The notes beneath the pieces are model-generated. The model saw only the letters and a program-made list of their open reading frames with translations. It ran no database searches and was not told the DNA's origin. Positions 1 through 5,074 of a DNA stretch of 8,526 nt are shown piece by piece (position 1 is the stretch's first letter; each line of letters opens with the position of its first letter). The translations under genes were made by a program, and so were the position numbers. Source of the DNA: an uncultured Clostridia bacterium (lineage in GTDB: Bacteria > Bacillota > Clostridia > Christensenellales > Borkfalkiaceae); contig CAMWQS010000066.1 in the NCBI GenBank assembly GCA_947176485.1, positions 1-8,526 on the forward strand, read 5' to 3'.

Positions 1-82
1 CCCCCCCCCGCCCTCAAAAAAAACCCAAAAATAATATAAAAAAAAAAAAAACCCGGGGCGCCCCAAACCCCGCCCCCCCCCG
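1..82. other. Low-complexity C/A homopolymer edge, probable contig-end artefact
   Basis: The stretch is almost entirely C and A runs on the plus strand: nine Cs at 1-9, eight As at 16-23, fourteen As at 38-51 and nine Cs at 73-81. It contains a short GGGGCGCCCC palindrome at 55-64. No coding potential is visible and the composition is unlike the rest of the window. Read on the minus strand, the palindrome followed by 14 Ts could pass for an intrinsic terminator of the riboflavin transporter gene, but the flanking poly-G runs look more like sequencing or assembly-edge noise. I favour an artefact and cannot exclude a real terminator. Confidence 0.55.
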
Positions 83-127
83 CTTTTGCAAAATACCGTT
101 ATTTCAAGCATATATTGGGGTCTATTG

Positions 128-880
128 TTAAAAAACGAAGTATCTTAGTAGTGCAAACAGCACTAAAAGGGCTACGATTATCGCGCCTATTACTATTGCG
201 CTGATATTGATTTTTCTTGTTTTCTCGCCGCTTTCATCGTTTTTGGGGGTCAATTTTGCGTTAAACTTGTTAATAAGCTTAGATATTCGTTTATACACGG
301 GCAAAGTCACAAGTACGGCAACGAGGCACCTAAGCATGTTAAACGGCAGTACTGAAACCCAAAGGTAGTAATTATAGAAATTTTCTTTTGTGCAGTCTGG
401 AAACAGCGTATTCATCATTTTAATTATTGCATCCCAGCCGAAACAGTTAGCGAAGTAGGGAATCAAAATGAACCTGTTTGCAAGAAGTGCGACCACTAAC
501 TCGGCTGCTGTTCCCGCCGCCATTGCAACAAGCGCGCCCTTGAACGTGCGTTTTTTTGCATATATAATCCCTGCAACTACCGCAAATGCACACGATGTTA
601 AAAGGTCTGAAAGGTCGCCAACGAACGCCGTAGAAGTACCTTTGATTACAAGTTTTATTAGAATTCCGCAAAATACGATTATCGCTCCAGAAACAGGGCC
701 CAATGTGAATGAGCCTATAAGTATGGGAATATCTGCGAATTTAAATTCTAGAAATCCCGGGAATGCGAATGGCAGAGAAAACTTAAATACGTACAAAATT
801 CCTGCTAATGCCGCAAACATAGCGATTAGCGAAATCCGTGCCGAGTTGAAATAACTCTTCTTTGTAGTAACTTGTTCCAT
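128..880 (-). CDS. ribU: Riboflavin ECF transporter S component (RibU type)
   Basis: Integral membrane substrate-binding subunit of an energy-coupling factor transporter, expected to bind riboflavin and work with an EcfA/EcfA'/EcfT module encoded elsewhere. The 250-residue protein has about six hydrophobic segments in residues 15-200. It carries family-like patterns: FADIP at 48-52, TLGPVSGAI at 59-67 and KGTSTAFVGDLSD at 80-92, the last a hallmark of RibU-type S components. The start at 880 is supported by GAGAGG (plus positions 889-894) eight bases upstream and a short polar N terminus before the first membrane segment. An FMN riboswitch and a consensus promoter lie upstream, and this context fixes the substrate as riboflavin or a flavin. 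RibU proteins are usually about 190-210 residues. Here a charged linker (about 205-224) and one extra hydrophobic helix (226-249) are added at the C terminus. Confidence 0.93.
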   Translation of the reverse strand: MEQVTTKKSYFNSARISLIAMFAALAGILYVFKFSLPFAFPGFLEFKFADIPILIGSFTLGPVSGAIIVFCGILIKLVIKGTSTAFVGDLSDLLTSCAFAVVAGIIYAKKRTFKGALVAMAAGTAAELVVALLANRFILIPYFANCFGWDAIIKMMNTLFPDCTKENFYNYYLWVSVLPFNMLRCLVAVLVTLPVYKRISKLINKFNAKLTPKNDESGEKTRKINISAIVIGAIIVALLVLFALLRYFVF

Positions 881-888
881 ACAAAAAA

Positions 889-894
889 CCTCTC
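889..894 (-). promoter_or_regulatory. Shine-Dalgarno site of ribU
   Basis: GAGAGG on the minus strand, eight bases before the ATG. It lies about 40 bases downstream of the riboswitch terminator, so the hairpin does not cover it. This favours control by termination over control of translation. Confidence 0.7.
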
Positions 895-926
895 AAAAAT
901 ATTATTTTTAAGCCGTTCTTTGCATA

Positions 927-953
927 AAATAACGCCCCGATACTTTCGGGGCG
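927..953 (-). terminator. Riboswitch-controlled intrinsic terminator (expression platform)
   Basis: On the minus strand an 8-bp stem CGCCCCGA/TCGGGGCG (953-946 with 940-933) encloses the loop AAGTA and is followed by the T-rich run TTATTTTA. It sits between the FMN aptamer and ribU, as expected for an attenuator that stops transcription when FMN is bound. Its 5' arm and loop can instead pair with the start of the aptamer (see findings). Confidence 0.85.
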
Positions 954-978
954 CAATAAAACGAAAACCGCTTTATAA

Positions 979-1092
979 GTTCTTTTAACATCCGGACTAT
1001 AACCGTAGGTGCGGGAATTTCACCCGCTCGGGGCCAAACGGCCTTCGTGGACTTTAACCACCAGTGGGGAATTGCACCCCGCCCCAAAGAAC
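979..1092 (-). ncRNA. FMN riboswitch (RFN element)
   Basis: Read on the minus strand, the region opens with GTTCTTT and closes with AAAGAAC, giving a 7-bp P1 helix (1092-1086 with 985-979). Inside are the conserved RFN blocks: GGGGTGCAATTCCCC, then ACTGGTGGTTAAAGTCCACGA, then CGGGTGAAATTCCCG, then ACGGTTATAGTCCGGATG. These match the family pattern of a twice-repeated G-G-G-T-G-A-A-A-T-T-C-C-C hairpin followed by AGTCC segments. It precedes a terminator and a RibU-type transporter gene, so FMN should switch riboflavin uptake off. Confidence 0.97.
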
Positions 1093-1111
1093 AACTTTAA
1101 ATTGTAATCTA

Positions 1112-1140
1112 ATTATAGCGGCACCGTTTATACGTGTCAA
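1112..1140 (-). promoter_or_regulatory. Consensus sigma-A promoter of the riboswitch-ribU transcript
   Basis: On the minus strand TTGACA (1140-1135) is followed by exactly 17 bases and then TATAAT (1117-1112). Both hexamers match the consensus perfectly. Transcription should start near 1105, about a dozen bases before the riboswitch P1 helix. Confidence 0.92.
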
Positions 1141-1172
1141 GTAATATTTTGCAAGTTTCATAATATTACTTG
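1138..1172. repeat. Inverted repeat overlapping the ribU -35 box
   Basis: CAAGTAATATT (1138-1148) and AATATTACTTG (1162-1172) form perfect 11-bp arms around a 13-base spacer. The left arm shares three bases with the -35 hexamer of the minus-strand ribU promoter. No T-run follows on either strand, so it is not an ordinary terminator. An operator is possible. Confidence 0.6.
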
Positions 1173-1228
1173 CAGTGCGACGGGCGTGCGGTAGCAAAAT
1201 TTCTTAAAATTTTTCTTCCGCAAATCAT

Positions 1229-1256
1229 TTTACAAAATATTATTATATGCTATTAT
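1229..1256 (+). promoter_or_regulatory. Probable promoter of the tsaE operon
   Basis: TTTACA (1229-1234), a 16-base spacer, then TATTAT (1251-1256) preceded by TG at 1248-1249, an extended -10 feature. The predicted start near 1263 leaves a leader of only about 10 bases before the ATG at 1273. A second TATAAT at 1256-1261 would shorten it further but has no -35 at the right distance. The area is very AT-rich, so some of this match may be chance. Confidence 0.6.
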
Positions 1257-1272
1257 ATAATAGTAAACTATT

Positions 1273-1677
1273 ATGTCGGTTTTTATTTCAAACAGTCCCG
1301 AGGAAACGGTAAGTTTCGGGGAAAATTACGCAAAAACAATAAATAACGGTGCGGTCGTCGTTTTAAACGGTGAAATGGGCGCCGGCAAAACCGTCTTTTG
1401 TAAGGGCGTTGCCAAAGGGCTTGGGATAGAAGAAGAAATCCTCAGCCCCACTTACGCGTATATGAACGACTATTCGGGCAAGCTGTACCACTTCGACTGT
1501 TACCGTCTACAAAGCGGCGCGCAAGCGGAAGGGCTTGGGCTTACCGATTATTTCTACGCGGGCGGTATTTGCGTTATCGAGTGGGCGGAAAATATCAAAG
1601 AGGTACTGCCCGAAAACTATAAAACCGTAACCATCGAAAAGCTTGAGGAGGGTAAAAGGAAGATAATTTATGACTGA
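1273..1677 (+). CDS. tsaE: tRNA t6A biosynthesis ATPase TsaE
   Basis: P-loop ATPase that works with TsaB and TsaD in the cytoplasm to put the threonylcarbamoyl group on A37 of ANN-decoding tRNAs. The 134-residue protein has the Walker A motif GEMGAGKT at 33-40, the family motif SPTY at 58-61, HFDCYRL at 73-79 and a Walker B-like ICVIEW at 99-104, all in the order and spacing of TsaE. Bacterial members are usually 135-160 residues, so it is compact but complete. An in-frame TAA at 1264 makes the ATG at 1273 the first possible start. It lacks a Shine-Dalgarno sequence and sits very close to the promoter. It is the first gene of a six-gene operon and overlaps tsaB by 8 bases. Confidence 0.95.
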   Translation: MSVFISNSPEETVSFGENYAKTINNGAVVVLNGEMGAGKTVFCKGVAKGLGIEEEILSPTYAYMNDYSGKLYHFDCYRLQSGAQAEGLGLTDYFYAGGICVIEWAENIKEVLPENYKTVTIEKLEEGKRKIIYD

Positions 1678-2287
1678 TTTTCTTGCAATTGATACTTCTT
1701 CACGCCATCTTACCGTCTACGCGCAAAAAGGGGACAAGTCCGTTTTAAGGCACTTGCCCGACTGCGCCATGCAGCATTCCGTCGTTTTAATGGACGAAAT
1801 CGATAAGGCTTTAAACGAAATTGCCCTCACCCCGCAAGAGTGCGACTTTTTCGCCGCGGTAACGGGCCCCGGTTCGTTTACGGGCATAAGGATAGGCATT
1901 GCAACGGCAAAGGGCTTTGCCTTGGCGGCAAACAAGCCTTTAAAGCCCCTCACCGCGTTTGACCTTATTGCATATAATGTCAACAGTAAAAAGTCGTTCG
2001 TCGTAATTGACGCGGCGCACGCGCACTACTACGTCTGCGGGTACGAGGATGGGAAAGTTTGTTTTAAGCCTTCCTATCTTTCGGAGGAAGAGGTTGCGGC
2101 TTTGCCCGCGCCTTTGTTCGGCTTTGAAGATTTGCCCTTTAAAAACTACACCAAACTCGAAGTAAAAAACTGCCTTATGAATGCGGCTTTAAAGTGCGGC
2201 GGGCTTTCAAACGATATGCACGCGCTTTACGTTCGCAAAAGTCAGGCGGAGGAGGCACTCTGTGAAAATAAGAAAGTGGGAATATAA
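1670..2287 (+). CDS. tsaB: tRNA t6A biosynthesis protein TsaB
   Basis: Catalytically inactive ASKHA-fold partner of TsaD in the t6A-forming complex. The 205-residue protein opens with the phosphate-binding-like segment FLAIDTSS (4-11), has QHS at 35-37 and the hallmark TGPGSFTGIRIG at 65-76. It ends with the family-like ALYVRKSQAEE at 185-195. A Shine-Dalgarno sequence AAAGGAAG (1655-1662) lies inside the end of tsaE and precedes the ATG by about 8 bases. The 8-base overlap with tsaE and the 26-base overlap with the next gene suggest coupled translation. It is somewhat shorter than the E. coli protein but has both lobes. TsaD, the catalytic partner, is not in this window. Confidence 0.95.
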   Translation: MTDFLAIDTSSRHLTVYAQKGDKSVLRHLPDCAMQHSVVLMDEIDKALNEIALTPQECDFFAAVTGPGSFTGIRIGIATAKGFALAANKPLKPLTAFDLIAYNVNSKKSFVVIDAAHAHYYVCGYEDGKVCFKPSYLSEEEVAALPAPLFGFEDLPFKNYTKLEVKNCLMNAALKCGGLSNDMHALYVRKSQAEEALCENKKVGI

Positions 2288-2696
2288 GGATATACTTAAA
2301 ATATCCCAAATCGAAACGGAGTGCTTTCCTTTGGAGCCGTGGAGCTTTAAAATGCTTGCTTCAAGCTTCGATAGCGAAAGCTTTCACGGCGTGCTTGCAG
2401 AGGACGGGGAGGAAATTATCGGCTACGGCGGCATAACGGTTGCCGCGGGTACTGCCGATATCGCCAACGTTGCCGTAACCGAGCCTTACCGCCACAGCGG
2501 CGTGGGTACGGCAATTATTACAGAACTTTTGCAAACGGCTTCATCACTCGGCGCGGAAAAAGTTTTTTTGGAAGTGCGCGTATCAAATTCTATCGCCATG
2601 GAGCTGTACCTCAAAAGCGGCTTTAAGGGTGCGTACGCAAGAACGCGCTACTACTCCGACGGAGAGGACTGCCTCGTTATGGTAAAGGAGCTTTAA
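2262..2696 (+). CDS. rimI: GNAT N-acetyltransferase, RimI family
   Basis: Acetyl-CoA-dependent N-alpha-acetyltransferase; the E. coli namesake acetylates the N terminus of ribosomal protein bS18. The 144-residue protein shows the whole GNAT core: strand IANVAV (67-72), the acetyl-CoA pyrophosphate loop RHSGVG (77-82), FLEVRVSN (102-109) with Glu104 where RimI has its catalytic acid, the ELYLKSGF segment (114-121) with Tyr116, and the RimI-typical RYYSDGEDCLVM (129-140). It starts with GTG at 2262, seven bases after a strong GGAGG (2250-2254), inside the end of tsaB. Position after tsaE-tsaB is the usual arrangement in Bacillota and supports the RimI assignment over other GNATs. The real substrate is not shown by the sequence. 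Confidence 0.93.
   Translation: MKIRKWEYKDILKISQIETECFPLEPWSFKMLASSFDSESFHGVLAEDGEEIIGYGGITVAAGTADIANVAVTEPYRHSGVGTAIITELLQTASSLGAEKVFLEVRVSNSIAMELYLKSGFKGAYARTRYYSDGEDCLVMVKEL
2684..2690 (+). promoter_or_regulatory. Shine-Dalgarno site that points to an ATT start
   Basis: AAAGGAG lies in the last codons of rimI, exactly seven bases before the ATT at 2698. The GTG at 2740 has no such site. This decides the start I prefer for the hydrolase. Confidence 0.65.
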
Positions 2697-2697
2697 C

Positions 2698-3420
2698 ATT
2701 TTTATAGACGGTAAATTCGTATCCTTTTCAAGATGCGGCGTGGGTGAAGATATACTTCTTCTGCACGGCTACGGCTCTAAAAAGGAAAGCTTTTACTATC
2801 AGATAAATTTTTTAAAAAACTACTTCCGCGTAACCGCGGTGGACTTCCCGTGCTTCGGCGCAAGCGAACCTACTGACGAAGCTTGGGGCGTAAAGGAATA
2901 CGCCGATTGGCTTTTAAAATTTATGGACCAAGCGGGTTTGGAGTGCCCGTGCGTTATTGCACATTCATTCGGCGCGAGGGTAGCCTTAAAGCTTTTTTCC
3001 GCTGAAAATTCAAGGGTAAAAAAGCTTGTTATAACGGGCGGCGCGGGACTCGTAAAACCCCGTACACCCCAATATATGCGCCAAATAACGCGTTATCGGC
3101 GGGTAAAAAAGCTGTTTCCGAGGTTTGCGGAAAAGCACTTCGGAAGTAGCGAATATAAATCGCTTTCGCCCCTAATGAAGCAAAGCTTTAAGAAAATCGT
3201 CAACGAAGATTTAAAGATTAACGCCGCAAGGATATCTGCCCCTACCTTATTAATATACGGCAAGGACGATACCGTAACGCCCCCGAACGAAGAAGGGGCA
3301 ACCTTCAACTCGCTTATCCCACAAAGTACGCTTCATGTAATGGAGGGCGGGCACTTCTGCTTTTCGGAGCACCCCAAAGAATTCAATTTTAAACTGTTCG
3401 GATTTTTAACGGAGAGATAA
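2698..3420 (+). CDS. Alpha/beta hydrolase, unknown substrate, probable ATT start
   Basis: Serine hydrolase of the alpha/beta fold, substrate unknown. Counting from the GTG at 2740, visible elements are the oxyanion-side HGYG (9-12), DFPCFGASEP (35-44), the nucleophile elbow AHSFG with Ser76, the acid region YGKDDTVTP (173-181) and the catalytic His205 in GGHFCF. The elbow has Ala where GxSxG usually has its first Gly. Starting at 2740 would remove the family's first beta strands and leave the gene without a ribosome site. The same frame stays open back to an in-frame TAA at 2683 and encodes IFIDGKFVSFSRCG before the GTG, a normal N terminus for this fold. No ATG, GTG or TTG occurs there. ATT at 2698 is ideally spaced from AAAGGAG, giving 240 residues. 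It lies between rimI and a membrane Mur ligase, so a cell-envelope role is possible but inferred. Confidence 0.85.
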   Translation: MFIDGKFVSFSRCGVGEDILLLHGYGSKKESFYYQINFLKNYFRVTAVDFPCFGASEPTDEAWGVKEYADWLLKFMDQAGLECPCVIAHSFGARVALKLFSAENSRVKKLVITGGAGLVKPRTPQYMRQITRYRRVKKLFPRFAEKHFGSSEYKSLSPLMKQSFKKIVNEDLKINAARISAPTLLIYGKDDTVTPPNEEGATFNSLIPQSTLHVMEGGHFCFSEHPKEFNFKLFGFLTER

Positions 3421-5012
3421 TGTTTTTCATTTCGGTTCCCAAGACAATTGAATGCGTGCTGTGTGCCGTCGTGTTTTCCCTACTATTTAGCGGCTGCTTT
3501 TATAGGCTACTCGGCATATTGCAGTCGTCGGGCTACAGCGGCACGCGCCTTATAAAGTGGTCGCACAAAAAGGGCAACCTCGTTTTCGGCAGGCACGTTT
3601 TGTTAACGCTTTTATGCGCGCTTTCTTGCGCCGTAATTGCCCTCGCCTTCTCTTTTGCGGGTGAATGGTCGGCAGTAATCGGCTTAGCGGCGTATATAAT
3701 CTTCTTTTCCGTATTCATTTGGGCGGATAACAGGGTGGCACTGAGAACGCCTTTAACCTTCACACCCCGTTTAAAACGCCTTTTCGTCGTTTTAGTGCTG
3801 TTAAACGCGATTATCTCGTACCTTGCGATTTGTCTTTTGAACTTTGGAGACAGCGTTTGGGGCAACCACGTTTTCACCACGCTTAGGTATTGCCCGCTGT
3901 CGGCGTTCCCGCTTTTAATGTTCCCGATTGCGCTGCTTGCGAATTTAATCGATAAAATTTACGAAGTGCCGCACAACAAATCGTTCGTCAAAAAGGCTAA
4001 ATCTAAGCTTGCTAATTCCGATATTAAGGTAATAGGCATAACGGGTAGCTACGGCAAAACCAGCTGTAAAATAATTCTTACGGATATCCTTTCCAAGAAA
4101 TATCGCGTTTTATCTACGCCCCGTTCACACAACACCCCTATGGGGCTTGCACTTTCAATCAACAATAACGATTTAAAGGATTACGATATTTTTATTGCGG
4201 AAATGGGCGCACGCCACGTTGGCGACATCGCAGAGCTTTGTGAATTCTGCCCGCCGGACATCGCGGTAATTACGGGAATTTGCCCCCAACACCTTGAAAG
4301 CTTCGGCAGTATCGAAAACGTAATCAAAGCCAAAAGCGAAATTTTGGCGGGCGGTGCCAAATACTTCATTTCACCCGACTGTTCCTCGTTATTTGCGGCA
4401 TATTCGGGGGGCAATTGCTGTTTAGAGTGTGTTTCCGATATGGTTTGCAACGCGGAAGGCAGCGCGTTTACCATCAATTTGGGCGGCAAAGACTACAAAG
4501 CGCACACGCGCCTTTTAGGCAAGCACTCAGTTGAAAACGTAGCAATTTCCGCGCAAGTTGCATATAATTTAGGTATGACCGCAGAGGAAATAGTTGCGGC
4601 TATCGACGAGGTTGACTTCATCGAACACAGGCTTCAGCTTATAAAGTCGGGCGGCGTAAATATTCTTGACGACGGCTATAATTCAAACGTCAAGGGCGCG
4701 GCGGCGGCTTTGGAGGTTTTAAGAAGCTTCAAGGGCAGAAAAATAGTAGTAACGCCCGGACTCGTGGAGCTCGGCATTTTAGAGGAAGAAGAAAACACCC
4801 GCTTGGGCGAACAGCTCGTCGGGCTCGACTTCGTTATCCTCGTCGGTGAAACGCTCGTTACACCCGTTAAGCAAGGCTATCTTGCAAACGGGGGAGAGGC
4901 TTCAGTTCTTAAAGTCGTTCCTACCCTAAACGCCGCACAAGAAGAGCTTAAAACAATTTTGCAAGACGGTGACACGGTTCTTTTCCTCAACGATTTACCA
5001 GATATTTATTAA
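3420..5012 (+). CDS. Membrane-anchored Mur ligase family protein (MurF-like)
   Basis: ATP-dependent amide ligase of the Mur family fused to a membrane domain. Residues 10-35, 59-80, 84-101, 120-141 and 158-177 are hydrophobic helices. The ligase part follows: P-loop ITGSYGKTS (207-215), TPRSHNTPMG (233-242), conserved Glu261 in AEMGARHVGDIAEL, GICPQHLESFGS (286-297), KAKSEI (303-308) where the family's carbamylated lysine lies, EHRLQ (402-406) and DDGYNSN (417-423), the counterpart of MurF DxYNANP. Standard MurF is soluble and about 450 residues, so the 530-residue length is explained by the added membrane part. The ATG overlaps the hydrolase stop (TAATG) behind GGAGAG (3411-3416). A D-Ala-D-Ala ligase-like gene follows, which fits a MurF-type reaction adding a dipeptide. 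The membrane domain suggests a lipid-linked acceptor. PgsB/CapB-type polyglutamate ligases also combine a membrane segment with a Mur core, but the motifs here are closer to MurF. Confidence 0.85.
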   Translation: MFFISVPKTIECVLCAVVFSLLFSGCFYRLLGILQSSGYSGTRLIKWSHKKGNLVFGRHVLLTLLCALSCAVIALAFSFAGEWSAVIGLAAYIIFFSVFIWADNRVALRTPLTFTPRLKRLFVVLVLLNAIISYLAICLLNFGDSVWGNHVFTTLRYCPLSAFPLLMFPIALLANLIDKIYEVPHNKSFVKKAKSKLANSDIKVIGITGSYGKTSCKIILTDILSKKYRVLSTPRSHNTPMGLALSINNNDLKDYDIFIAEMGARHVGDIAELCEFCPPDIAVITGICPQHLESFGSIENVIKAKSEILAGGAKYFISPDCSSLFAAYSGGNCCLECVSDMVCNAEGSAFTINLGGKDYKAHTRLLGKHSVENVAISAQVAYNLGMTAEEIVAAIDEVDFIEHRLQLIKSGGVNILDDGYNSNVKGAAAALEVLRSFKGRKIVVTPGLVELGILEEEENTRLGEQLVGLDFVILVGETLVTPVKQGYLANGGEASVLKVVPTLNAAQEELKTILQDGDTVLFLNDLPDIY

Positions 5013-5060
5013 AAACCAATATAAATAGGCTTAAAAAACACCAAAGCTAAAACATTAAGC

Positions 5061-5069
5061 GGAGGTGAT
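5061..5069 (+). promoter_or_regulatory. Very strong Shine-Dalgarno site of the Ddl-like gene
   Basis: GGAGGTGAT is a full-length complement to the 16S rRNA 3' end of Bacillota and ends 5 bases before the ATG at 5075. The 62-base gap before this gene is the largest in the operon. I see no hairpin and no convincing promoter in it. Confidence 0.8.
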
Positions 5070-5074
5070 TTTTT

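Noticed and set aside
468..854. Plus-strand open frame of 128 codons opposite ribU
   Set aside because: It mirrors the ribU reading frame, has no ribosome site and no protein-family features, while the minus strand has a riboswitch, promoter and Shine-Dalgarno site.
3533..3880. Minus-strand open frame within the MurF-like gene
   Set aside because: Shadow of the membrane-domain coding sequence, rich in Lys/Thr/Arg with no motif and no start signals.
5013..5074. Internal promoter or terminator between the MurF-like and Ddl-like genes
   Set aside because: The 62-base gap shows no hairpin and no -35/-10 pair with acceptable spacing; only the strong Shine-Dalgarno site is convincing.
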